A DNA stretch of 12,015 nucleotides from Akkermansiaceae bacterium UBA5689 (lineage in GTDB: Bacteria; Verrucomicrobiota; Verrucomicrobiia; Verrucomicrobiales; Akkermansiaceae): the NCBI GenBank assembly GCA_002420305.1, contig DIHT01000092.1, positions 1-12,015 on the forward strand. Direction: 5' to 3'. Below, in pieces: positions 1-6,597 of this stretch; within the stretch, counting starts at the first letter, position 1, and every line of letters starts with the position of its first letter. The position numbers and the translations under genes are program-made. The notes beneath the pieces were generated by a model, which saw only the letters and a list, made by a program, of their open reading frames with translations, made no database searches and was not told where the DNA came from.

Positions 1-953
1 AGGCGAAAGATTGTGCCACCCTGCGTCCCAGTCGGGATTTTGATTGAAGCCGCACCCTCCAGAGTGGGGACGTCCAACTCCCCACCAAGAGCTGCAGTTC
101 CAAACGAGACAGGAACTTCACAGAAAAGATCCTCTCCACGGCGCTCAAAAACGTCATGACGTTTCAGGTGGAGTACGATGTGCAGATCCCCTGAGGGTCC
201 CCCGCGCACACCAGCATCACCGTTGCCACTTGAGCGGAGACGGGTCCCATGATCGACCCCGGCAGGAATTTCAATCTGAGTCCGGTCTACTTTTTCAACC
301 CTTCCCTGCCCCATGCATTCCGGACAAGGGTCCGAAATTACCTGGCCTGACCCATCGCAGTCCGGGCAAACCACTTGCTTCCTGAAGATTCCACCAAACC
401 CCTCCATTCTCTGCTCCACAACTCCGAGCCCCTGACAAGTGGCGCAGGTCTGAGCTCCCCCCGACCCCTTCGACCCCGATCCTATGCAGGATTCACAACT
501 GACGAACTTTTCAAGTTCGAGCGCTTTGGAAACCCCCCGGGCACTTTCCTCCAGAGTAATTTCAAGATTGTAGCGCAAATCGCTACCACGCTTCCGCCCG
601 TCCCTTGCTTGACCTCGACCGCCACCAAAAAAATCACCGAATGCCCCATCGAAGACCTGAGAGAAAATATCCATGGGATCATTAAATCCACCCCCTCGGA
701 AACCACCCCCACCGGCTCCGCCCGCCTTGAAAGCTGCGTGTCCGTATCGATCATACGCCGCCTTCTTATCATCATCGCTAAGAACCTCGTAAGCCTCACC
801 AAGTTCCTTAAACCTGTCTTCCGCCTCGGGATCATCCGGATTCTGGTCCGGATGAAATTTCATCGCGAGCTTTCGATAGGACTTCTTAATTTCCCCAGCC
901 CCGGCGTCCTTCGACACCCCAAGCACCTCGTAGTAATCTCGTGTGGATCCCAT
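1..953 (-). CDS. dnaJ: Chaperone protein DnaJ (Hsp40), C-terminus cut by the window edge
   Basis: DnaJ is the cytoplasmic co-chaperone that delivers unfolded clients to DnaK and stimulates its ATPase. Reading the minus strand from the ATG at 951-953 gives 317 codons with no stop, so the gene continues past base 1; full-length DnaJ is about 370-390 residues. Visible in order: a J domain (about 5-70) with HPD at 34-36; a Gly/Phe-rich stretch (about 76-116); four CxxCxGxG zinc repeats starting at Cys153, Cys170, Cys196 and Cys210, all cysteines present; then the start of the C-terminal substrate-binding domain. The first repeat reads CESCIGSG. The ATG follows the grpE stop codon with no gap, and a strong Shine-Dalgarno run (GGAGGAGGAA, plus-strand 960-969) lies inside the end of grpE, which supports this start and suggests translational coupling. 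Confidence 0.97.
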   Translation of the reverse strand, partial: MGSTRDYYEVLGVSKDAGAGEIKKSYRKLAMKFHPDQNPDDPEAEDRFKELGEAYEVLSDDDKKAAYDRYGHAAFKAGGAGGGGFRGGGFNDPMDIFSQVFDGAFGDFFGGGRGQARDGRKRGSDLRYNLEITLEESARGVSKALELEKFVSCESCIGSGSKGSGGAQTCATCQGLGVVEQRMEGFGGIFRKQVVCPDCDGSGQVISDPCPECMGQGRVEKVDRTQIEIPAGVDHGTRLRSSGNGDAGVRGGPSGDLHIVLHLKRHDVFERRGEDLFCEVPVSFGTAALGGELDVPTLEGAASIKIPTGTQGGTIFR

Positions 954-1601
954 CTATGATTCCTCCTCCATCTCTTCCGAAGGTTCTTCCGATTGTGGCG
1001 TCCGGGAAACAACCACATTAGCAGGACGTAGCAACCGGTCCCCCATCTGAAACCCTCGCCTGATCACCCTCAGGACGCTACCTTCAGGAGAGGCCTCGCA
1101 ATCTTCCTGCGATACCGCCTCGTGAACTGCGGGATCAAACATTTGCCCTTCTGCTGCAACCTCTTCGACTCCCTGACCAGACAGAAAGTCATCCAGCTGC
1201 TTCTTCACCATCTCCATTCCCCGAAAGATCATCGACTCCGCGTCAGCAGAGGCGGCATCCAGCCCCATATGAAAATTGTCAAGGACAGGGAGGAGCTCCT
1301 CCAGGAGAGATTGGTTGGCATAGCGACGGGCTTCTCCCTTCTCTCTTTCCATGCGCTTCCGGAAGTTCTCGAGATCCGCTGCCGAGCGGATTGCCCTTTC
1401 GCGCCATTCGGCGACCTGCTCCTCAAGTGACGGCTCCTTATTTTCCTCCTCCTCGACCACCGAGTCATCGGTCACCTCACCTTCCTCGGGAGAAGGATGT
1501 TCTACGTCCTGAAAATCCCCCGAAGCATCCTCGGGAAGAGGCTTTTCACTCTCTGCCTCGCTGGAAGAGTCTTGTTGCATGGGGAGACCAATACCCGCCA
1601 C
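954..1601 (-). CDS. grpE: GrpE nucleotide exchange factor
   Basis: GrpE is the cytoplasmic nucleotide exchange factor of the DnaK-DnaJ chaperone cycle. The 215-residue product has a long acidic, low-complexity N-terminus (about 9-60), a helical coiled-coil stretch (about 60-100, ending in YANQSLLEELLPVLDNF) and the C-terminal beta domain with the family signature at about 179-198 (RVIRRGFQMGDRLLRPANV). Length is normal for GrpE. The coordinates use a GTG start at 1599-1601, the earliest possible because two in-frame stops precede it. The ATG at 1578-1580 would give 208 residues and is about as likely, since neither has a clear Shine-Dalgarno sequence. It lies 52 bases after the STAS gene and abuts dnaJ, so it is probably co-transcribed with both. 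dnaK is not adjacent. Confidence 0.96.
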   Translation of the reverse strand: MAGIGLPMQQDSSSEAESEKPLPEDASGDFQDVEHPSPEEGEVTDDSVVEEEENKEPSLEEQVAEWRERAIRSAADLENFRKRMEREKGEARRYANQSLLEELLPVLDNFHMGLDAASADAESMIFRGMEMVKKQLDDFLSGQGVEEVAAEGQMFDPAVHEAVSQEDCEASPEGSVLRVIRRGFQMGDRLLRPANVVVSRTPQSEEPSEEMEEES

Positions 1602-1653
1602 TCATCAGCGGTCAACCCTGAGCATCCGCGATCCGCAGGTTCATCGCCTTCTT

Positions 1654-2226
1654 CTAACCGCCCTCAGCCTTCTTTTCCAAGGCATCCAGAACAGCTTCAA
1701 ATTTCTGCGTATTTTCTTCCCGGGCCTCACACAGCTTCCTGTGGGCCTCCAGCAGGTGCGCAGCATCCAGACCCTCGGGATCTCGCTCCTGGAGGGGCGA
1801 CAGCGTTTTCCGAACATCGTGGACATGGCCCTGCCATGCACTGTTGTCAGGGTCGATCTCGAGTAATTTTTCGAGGCCAAGGTCCTCCAGCGACTGCCGA
1901 TTACGATCACAAACGCCATTCAGATGCATTCTCCCCCCTCCAATTCTCGACAGGCGCATCGCAAGGCCTGCCAGTGTTCCCATGAATGTCGAGTCCATCG
2001 CGGGACAATCCAGCAGATCGATCACGAAGCTCGTCTCCCCGCCTTCCATCCTGCTCTCCACAAAACCCTTTAAGGCCGGGCTCGTTGAAAAGGACCCCTT
2101 TCCATTCAAACGAATCCAAACAAAACCATCGGTGGCTCCGACATCAAGAGAGTCGTCTTTTATCAATTCGTGAGGGGCGGAAGTTAGGGGTGCAGGATAC
2201 GACAAACAGGGTCTTGCGTCAATCAC
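1654..2226 (-). CDS. STAS-domain protein with C-terminal coiled coil
   Basis: The 190-residue protein carries a STAS domain (about 33-125), the fold of SpoIIAA-type anti-sigma-factor antagonists. The recognisable core is VIDLLDCPAMDSTFMGTLAGL (split here at Leu71: 68-70 VID, 71-88 following), where D78-S79-T80-F81-M82-G83 sits at the DSSGLG phospho-acceptor motif; Thr80 occupies the serine that SpoIIAA phosphorylates. After the domain, residues about 140-188 are charged and probably helical or coiled. The GTG start at 2224-2226 lies 9 bases after the lipoprotein stop, with GGAG 12 bases upstream. The first 25 residues do not look like part of the fold, so a later TTG start is possible. No kinase, phosphatase or sigma factor is nearby. 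Its position just before grpE-dnaJ suggests co-expression with the chaperones, but its role is unknown. Confidence 0.8.
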   Translation of the reverse strand: MIDARPCLSYPAPLTSAPHELIKDDSLDVGATDGFVWIRLNGKGSFSTSPALKGFVESRMEGGETSFVIDLLDCPAMDSTFMGTLAGLAMRLSRIGGGRMHLNGVCDRNRQSLEDLGLEKLLEIDPDNSAWQGHVHDVRKTLSPLQERDPEGLDAAHLLEAHRKLCEAREENTQKFEAVLDALEKKAEGG

Positions 2227-2235
2227 ACAGGGTCA

Positions 2236-2685
2236 TCACTCCCACAAATAGGATTGCTTGGTCTCAACGAGCCGTTCCCCGCGATAGTAGCTCAGATGCC
2301 AGGAAAGAACACGTCCCCCCTCAAGATAGACTGGCCCCGTGACTTGGAATTCAGCCGCACCCCGTAACCCCGGAACAGCCTTGATTACAATTTCACGGGC
2401 GGCACTACCCGTGGCCGCCTGCCGATATTGAAACACAATCCTGACTGGCTCATCCGCTTTCTCAGCAGGTCCATTCCACTGAACGCTATAATAATACCCG
2501 AGACGATCACGTTTCTCCGCTGCTGTTACCGCCCCGTGGAAACGCCGCAATTGTTCCGCTCTCGGCGTATTCATTTCACGCTCCAGAGTCAACGAACGCA
2601 GATGATATTGCCTGAACCCAAGAGTATTCTCGATAGATGAGCATGAGATTACCCCAAGAAAAGCAGCAAGAGCGAGCCAGCGCAC
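2236..2685 (-). CDS. Predicted small lipoprotein of unknown function
   Basis: The 149-residue protein opens with a short signal peptide: Arg2, a hydrophobic run (about 3-13), then a lipobox V12-I13-S14-C15. It should therefore be lipidated at Cys15 and anchored in a membrane on the extracytoplasmic side. The mature part (about 16-149) looks like a small mixed alpha/beta domain rich in aromatic and charged residues, with a tyrosine cluster near 84-86 and a strand-like C-terminus. I do not recognise a family. The GTG start at 2683-2685 is the first in-frame start after an upstream in-frame stop; the Shine-Dalgarno signal is poor. It is the first gene of the minus-strand group and diverges from the Fur-family gene across 102 bases, so the promoter probably lies in that gap. 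Confidence 0.7.
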   Translation of the reverse strand: MRWLALAAFLGVISCSSIENTLGFRQYHLRSLTLEREMNTPRAEQLRRFHGAVTAAEKRDRLGYYYSVQWNGPAEKADEPVRIVFQYRQAATGSAAREIVIKAVPGLRGAAEFQVTGPVYLEGGRVLSWHLSYYRGERLVETKQSYLWE

Positions 2686-2787
2686 ACCCTAAGGGCAACA
2701 TGGTCTGGGGCCCTCATCAAGGACACGTTTACGAACAATTCCCAATAATCGGATTCACCTGAACGTCTTTGGCGTCATAGTGACTCC

Positions 2788-3288
2788 GTGACCTCAAAGA
2801 TTAAGGAGAGACTCAACACCTTCATCAAGGCTCAGGGCCTGAGGCAGACCCCTCAACGCGATGCCATCGTGGATGTTATTTTTTCCACCGATGAACACTT
2901 CACGCCGGATGAACTGTGGGAAAAGCTCCGGGGGACCGACGCCCGTACATCGCGGGCGACTCTCTACCGGACTATCGGCCTGCTCGTGGAGGCAGGACTG
3001 CTTCAGGAAATCGACCTCGGCGACGGACAGACCACCTACGACCCGAACTTTCTGGACAAGCCTGCGCACAATCACCTCGTCTGTGTGGACTGCGGTAAAG
3101 TAGTCGAATTCGAGGATGATCATCTGGAGGTCCTCAATGACTGTGTCACCCGGCGACTGGGGTTCAGTCCCGTCAAACAATCACTCCGAATCGAAGCCTG
3201 CTGCGATCAGATTCGCTCGACGGGACAGTGCGCGAACCACATTGAGGCCCGCCTCCAAGGGAAACGCTTTCCGGGCAAGAAACGGTAA
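2788..3288 (+). CDS. Fur-family metal-dependent transcriptional regulator
   Basis: Cytoplasmic DNA-binding regulator of the Fur/PerR/Zur family, which senses iron, peroxide or zinc. The 166 residues show the N-terminal winged helix (about 5-80, with RQTPQRDAIVDV and the recognition-helix stretch TSRATLYRTIGLLVEAGLL) and the dimerisation and metal domain beginning at H94-N-H96-L-V-C99-V-D-C102-G-K. The first structural zinc CxxC (Cys99, Cys102) is intact. The second pair is altered: when G125-F126 is aligned with the usual GF, Cys139 matches the first cysteine but Ile142 sits where the second should be; Cys138, Cys148 and His151 lie nearby. Family membership is clear, but which metal it senses cannot be told. 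It uses a GTG start without a visible Shine-Dalgarno sequence and is divergent from the lipoprotein operon. Confidence 0.92.
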   Translation: MTSKIKERLNTFIKAQGLRQTPQRDAIVDVIFSTDEHFTPDELWEKLRGTDARTSRATLYRTIGLLVEAGLLQEIDLGDGQTTYDPNFLDKPAHNHLVCVDCGKVVEFEDDHLEVLNDCVTRRLGFSPVKQSLRIEACCDQIRSTGQCANHIEARLQGKRFPGKKR

Positions 3289-3439
3289 CTTGGACTTTCC
3301 GATAAACTTAGGAATCGCGCCATAACTTCCCCTGCCATTGAGCTAGCGGGCTCTTGTAACCAACGCCTCGGGCTACGCCATGCCCTGCTACTTCGATGCT
3401 TTGACCTCTTCACGACCTCCTGTTACTGATCCGCCTCAC

Positions 3440-4582
3440 ATGAATTCAGTATACGGGGCACCCTCTTACGGACTGACATCGGACTCCGTGACCCTTTCAG
3501 TCACCCGAACGGGAGGCATGCTTGGGCCTGTGACCTTCACCTGCGGAGAGAACCTCTTCAGGCCCTACGCTCTGGCACCTTGGCAACCGGACGAGCTCGA
3601 AGGCGGCATGCCCAATCTCCTGAAATACCTGCGTGGGGACTTTTTCTGCCTTCCATTTGGTCCACAGGACAAGGGAGCTCCCCACGGAGATACCGCCAAC
3701 GCAGACTGGCACCTTGTCCAACATGAGGAAAACCTCCTTCACCTCGCAATCGAGCCTGACGACGTTGGAGGAAAGGTTGAAAAGATACTTCGCCTCCGGC
3801 CAGGGCATGCCGTGATCTACTCGGAGCACCTCATCTCAGGGCTGGAAGGGAATTTCAGCTACGGCAACCACCCCATCCTTGATTTTTCCAACCTCGATGA
3901 AGGCGAGGGCCGAATCACGACGTCGCCCTTCCGCTGGGGCTCGGTCAACCCTGGCCTTTTCTCTGATCCAGCAGCAGATGAATACCAGACACTTTTGCCC
4001 GGTGCTCACTTCAGCACTCTCAAGGAGGTAGCGCTGGCCGAAACACCTCCAGACTCCCCCCGCTCTTCCACAAGCTCCGAAACCACCGACCTGACCCGCT
4101 ACCCCTCCAGAAAAGGTTTTGAGGACCTGGTCATGCTGGTGAACGAGGATCCCACCCCCGAGCAACCGTTTGCCTGGACCGCCGCGGTTCTGAATGATCA
4201 CGTATGGCTTTCACTCAAGAACCCATCCGATTTCCCTGCTACATTGATGTGGATCTCCAATGGGGGGAGGCGCAGCTCTCCCTGGGAAGGTCGACATCTG
4301 GGTCGCATTGGTCTTGAAGAGGTATGCTCTTACTTCGCTGAGAATGTGACTACTTCGAGGCAGAACCTTCTGCACGAAGAGGGAGTTCCAACGACCCGGT
4401 CCTTTTCCGCTGACAAGAAGGTTTCCCTAAGAATCCTCCAAGCAGTCAGCCCCGTCCCTCCGGACTTCGGGGCAGTGGCTTCAATCCTGCCCAAGGGGCC
4501 TGAAATGGTAGCTCTTACCTCGGATACTGGCATTACCATCGAGGTTGCGGCGCAGTGGGAATTTGTAGTGAGCCCTTCCTGA
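3440..4582 (+). CDS. Aldose-epimerase-like (galactose mutarotase fold) protein
   Basis: The protein resembles the aldose 1-epimerase/galactose mutarotase superfamily, which acts on the anomeric carbon of free sugars or binds carbohydrate in the same fold. From Met1 at 3440 it has 380 residues. Suggestive elements are RPYALAPW (41-48), the LRGDFFCLPFG segment (64-74), H82-G-D-T-A-N-A-D-W90, YGNHPILDFS (141-150) and GLEEVCSYFA (291-300). In GalM a histidine in an HPYFNL-like stretch and a late glutamate are catalytic, so His144 and Glu293 or Glu294 are candidates by analogy only. The reading frame stays open to an ATG at 3380, but the 20 extra residues look non-coding. Neither start has a Shine-Dalgarno sequence. 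It is the first of several sugar genes on this strand. The substrate is unknown, and a non-catalytic sugar-binding role is possible. Confidence 0.72.
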   Translation: MNSVYGAPSYGLTSDSVTLSVTRTGGMLGPVTFTCGENLFRPYALAPWQPDELEGGMPNLLKYLRGDFFCLPFGPQDKGAPHGDTANADWHLVQHEENLLHLAIEPDDVGGKVEKILRLRPGHAVIYSEHLISGLEGNFSYGNHPILDFSNLDEGEGRITTSPFRWGSVNPGLFSDPAADEYQTLLPGAHFSTLKEVALAETPPDSPRSSTSSETTDLTRYPSRKGFEDLVMLVNEDPTPEQPFAWTAAVLNDHVWLSLKNPSDFPATLMWISNGGRRSSPWEGRHLGRIGLEEVCSYFAENVTTSRQNLLHEEGVPTTRSFSADKKVSLRILQAVSPVPPDFGAVASILPKGPEMVALTSDTGITIEVAAQWEFVVSPS

Positions 4583-4676
4583 TGCTGGGCACTTCCTCGC
4601 CCTCTCCGGACTCGTCCACCGCCCATGCCACCCCAAAACTGACGGAACAGGTAAAAATATATCTCTCACATGGCTA

Positions 4677-4704
4677 CGATCGCATTCCCCGATCGAAAAA
4701 TCGT
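4677..4704. repeat. Cluster of CGATCG repeats upstream of the cupin gene
   Basis: Two CGATCG palindromes lie 13 bases apart (4677-4682 and 4690-4695), enclosed by an ACGAT/ATCGT inverted pair (4676-4680 and 4700-4704). They sit about 90-115 bases before the cupin start in the longest gap of the sugar locus (4583-4790). The arrangement could be an operator for a dimeric regulator, but each element is short enough to arise by chance. No convincing -35/-10 pair was found beside it; an AT-rich patch lies at about 4652-4663. Confidence 0.25.
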
Positions 4705-4743
4705 GCATCCTGCTCCGCACTCCCCTTCACTTTCACCCACACG

Positions 4744-4760
4744 CAGGGTAAGAAGCCCTG
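4744..4760. repeat. Short inverted repeat CAGGG-N7-CCCTG
   Basis: A perfect 5-bp inverted repeat with a 7-base centre lies 30 bases before the cupin start codon and is followed by an A-rich stretch. It could be a small operator or a weak leader hairpin. There is no T-tract, so it is not a terminator on the plus strand. It may be chance. Confidence 0.25.
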
Positions 4761-4790
4761 AAAACAAACGGATCCTTCCCTTTCGACACC

Positions 4791-6053
4791 ATGAGTCATC
4801 CCCGCACAACCGACGATCTCACTACCGCTACCAGTAATATTCGCAGCCTCGTGGAAGGCCACCTTGAAGATACCGGCGGCCTGCTGCGCCTCTCGCCCAA
4901 CTGGGTGCCCCGCTCGTTTCTCCAACCTGGACTAAGAATCAAGCTTCACCCCGATGATACCTACGCTTACGGGCTGAGCCGGGGAGGAATTGATGAACGC
5001 TGGTTTGCTTCAACGACTGAATGCGCCAATGAGGGCCGGGTTCACGACGAGGGGCTCTCCTATGTGATCGTTGGCAGAGAGCGTTTTACGCTACGCGAGG
5101 CGGTAGCCGAATGTGGAGCAGATCTGATTGGATCCAGCATTTGGGACAAATACAGCAAGTGGCCAGTCTACTCGAAATTCTTCGACAACATGGGCCCCAT
5201 TCCTCACCACATGCACCAAAATGCGGAGCAGGCGGCGCTGGTAGGACAAGAGGGAAAGCCCGAAAGTTACTACTTTCCTCCCCAACACAACAACGTCGGC
5301 AACAACTTCCCTTATACCTTCATGGGATTTGAGCCGGGAACCACCCGGCAGCAGGTCTACGATTGCATTGCAAACTGGCATAAGGGTGACAACAAGATCC
5401 TCGAACTCTCCAAGGCCTATAAACTACAGCCGGGAACCGGCTGGCTTATTGATCCCTGTGTTCTTCATGCCCCGGGATCCCTCTGCACATATGAACCCCA
5501 GTGGGGATCGGACGTCTTCGGAATGTATCAGAACCTGGTCGAGGGCCGGGAGGTTCCTTGGTCTCTGCTGGTTAAGGATATGCCCGAAGATAAGCACGAG
5601 GACATCGACTTTATCATCGACCAGCTCGACTGGGAAAAGAATGTCGACCCGAACTTCAAGGACAATCACTACATGGAGCCCGTCACCTCTGAAGAGGGAG
5701 AGGGCTATCACGACAAATGGATTGTCTATGGCAAGATTGATGGCGAGCAACTGTTCACAGCGAAGGAGCTCACCGTTGAACCGGGGCAGCAATGCACCAT
5801 ACAGGATGGGGGCGCCTACGGACTGATTGTGGTTCAGGGAGAAGGGCGCGCGAACAAGCTACCTCTGAACTGTCCCAAGCTCCTTCGCTTCAATGAGCTT
5901 TCTCAGGACGAATTCTTTGCCACGGAAGCTGCGGCAAGAGGTGGGGTCACCTTTGTGAACACCTCAGAGACAGAACCCCTTGTCTGCCTCCGCTATTTTG
6001 GACCGGAGGCCCAGCCTGACGCACCCGCAATGGGAGCCCACAAAGCGAAATAG
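4791..6053 (+). CDS. Class I mannose-6-phosphate isomerase-like cupin protein
   Basis: A 420-residue protein resembling type I phosphomannose isomerases (zinc cupins that interconvert aldose and ketose phosphates). The cupin core shows H140-M-H142 followed by NAEQAALVGQEGKPESYYF with Glu158, and later GWLIDPCVLHAPGSL with His226. These fit the family's metal-ligand order (Gln-x-His, Glu, His), except that the first position is His. An earlier segment, LRIKLHPDDTYAYG (48-61), also looks like the family's QVHPDDEYA stretch, so the N-terminal half may hold a second, divergent cupin. Residues about 300-420 look like a further beta-rich domain. The ATG at 4791 has no Shine-Dalgarno sequence. The gene follows the epimerase-like gene by 208 bases and precedes the membrane protein by 34. 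Substrate unknown; a free sugar or sugar acid is as likely as mannose 6-phosphate. Confidence 0.75.
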   Translation: MSHPRTTDDLTTATSNIRSLVEGHLEDTGGLLRLSPNWVPRSFLQPGLRIKLHPDDTYAYGLSRGGIDERWFASTTECANEGRVHDEGLSYVIVGRERFTLREAVAECGADLIGSSIWDKYSKWPVYSKFFDNMGPIPHHMHQNAEQAALVGQEGKPESYYFPPQHNNVGNNFPYTFMGFEPGTTRQQVYDCIANWHKGDNKILELSKAYKLQPGTGWLIDPCVLHAPGSLCTYEPQWGSDVFGMYQNLVEGREVPWSLLVKDMPEDKHEDIDFIIDQLDWEKNVDPNFKDNHYMEPVTSEEGEGYHDKWIVYGKIDGEQLFTAKELTVEPGQQCTIQDGGAYGLIVVQGEGRANKLPLNCPKLLRFNELSQDEFFATEAAARGGVTFVNTSETEPLVCLRYFGPEAQPDAPAMGAHKAK

Positions 6054-6087
6054 GCATCAACGCTCTGTCTCCGCTGGTCTGCTGACC

Positions 6088-6477
6088 ATGAGCTCCAGCA
6101 CGGAAATGACAGCCTCGGCCTCTACGCTCGAGCAATGCCGCCGCTCAAAGCGACGATGGCTCATTACCCAGTGGTCTTTTGTGGTCCTGCTCACAGCCTC
6201 TATCATGGTTGGACTGGGAGGCCCCATAGCCCGGCTCAAGCAGACCATCGTGATGGCAGACAACCAGTTCATCTCCGATTCATCCTACGAGCAGATGATC
6301 CAACGCACTCTTCTGGCAGGAAAGCTCGGCCTTGTCATCGGTATCGTGGCCTTTTTGGGATACCTTTTTGCCGCCATCATGCACCATCGGTCCAAGCTCA
6401 AACTGCAGCAGGCCTGCGACCAAAGCACTCCTCTCGACGGGCCCGAGCTCTCTGAGGAGAAGGAGGATGGAACCTAG
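6088..6477 (+). CDS. Small membrane protein with two transmembrane helices
   Basis: I do not recognise a family. From the ATG at 6088 the product has 129 residues: a short polar N-terminus ending in a basic patch (RRSKRR, 18-23), a first hydrophobic helix (about 27-45), a loop of about 30 residues, a second hydrophobic helix (about 79-98), then a basic stretch and an acidic tail ending EEKEDGT. Positive charges next to both helices suggest both termini are cytoplasmic, with the loop outside. The frame is open from 5980, but that would overlap the cupin gene by 74 bases and add an implausible N-terminus. It sits 34 bases after the cupin stop and 120 before the isomerase gene, so it is probably co-transcribed with the sugar genes. 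Confidence 0.7.
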   Translation: MSSSTEMTASASTLEQCRRSKRRWLITQWSFVVLLTASIMVGLGGPIARLKQTIVMADNQFISDSSYEQMIQRTLLAGKLGLVIGIVAFLGYLFAAIMHHRSKLKLQQACDQSTPLDGPELSEEKEDGT

Positions 6478-6531
6478 GAGCTTCTGAGCAACTTTTCCCT
6501 TCCCCGCCCCGCCCCTGACCCTCTAGGTTCC
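6469..6531. repeat. 9-bp inverted repeat spanning the stop codon of the small membrane protein gene
   Basis: GGAACCTAG (6469-6477) and CTAGGTTCC (6523-6531) are exact reverse complements separated by 45 bases. The left arm contains the stop codon TAG. Two more base pairs form if one G bulges. The loop is strongly pyrimidine-rich (TTTTCCCTTCCCCGCCCCG). It has no T-tract, so it is not a standard terminator. It could be an mRNA-processing or stabilising hairpin between the two genes, or chance. Confidence 0.35.
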
Positions 6532-6597
6532 TTCCCGCTGCAGCGTCAGCCATATCGCTCATACATCACTGCACTTGAAATCACACAATTCTTAATC

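Noticed and set aside
375..959. Open frame of 194 codons on the plus strand and a 117-codon frame on the minus strand within dnaJ
   Set aside because: Both overlap the clear DnaJ reading frame on the minus strand in other frames and show no family features.
1497..1985. Open frames on the plus strand across grpE and the STAS gene
   Set aside because: They are antisense shadows; the minus-strand frames carry recognisable GrpE and STAS domains.
2686..2787. Fur box or CIRCE operator in the divergent gap between the lipoprotein and Fur-family genes
   Set aside because: No GATAATGATAATCATTATC-like or TTAGCACTC-N9-GAGTGCTAA-like sequence is present; the AT-rich AATAATCGGATT stretch is not a convincing match.
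4639..4663. Possible promoter CTGACG ... TATATC upstream of the cupin gene
   Set aside because: The spacing is only 13 bases and both boxes are poor matches; no alternative -35 at 16-18 bases fits.
4555..4761. Possible small gene in the gap before the cupin gene
   Set aside because: It overlaps the end of the epimerase-like gene, has no Shine-Dalgarno sequence and its composition looks non-coding.
5329..5826. 165-codon open frame inside the cupin gene
   Set aside because: Its product is low-complexity, rich in Ser, Thr and Arg, typical of an out-of-frame reading of the cupin gene.
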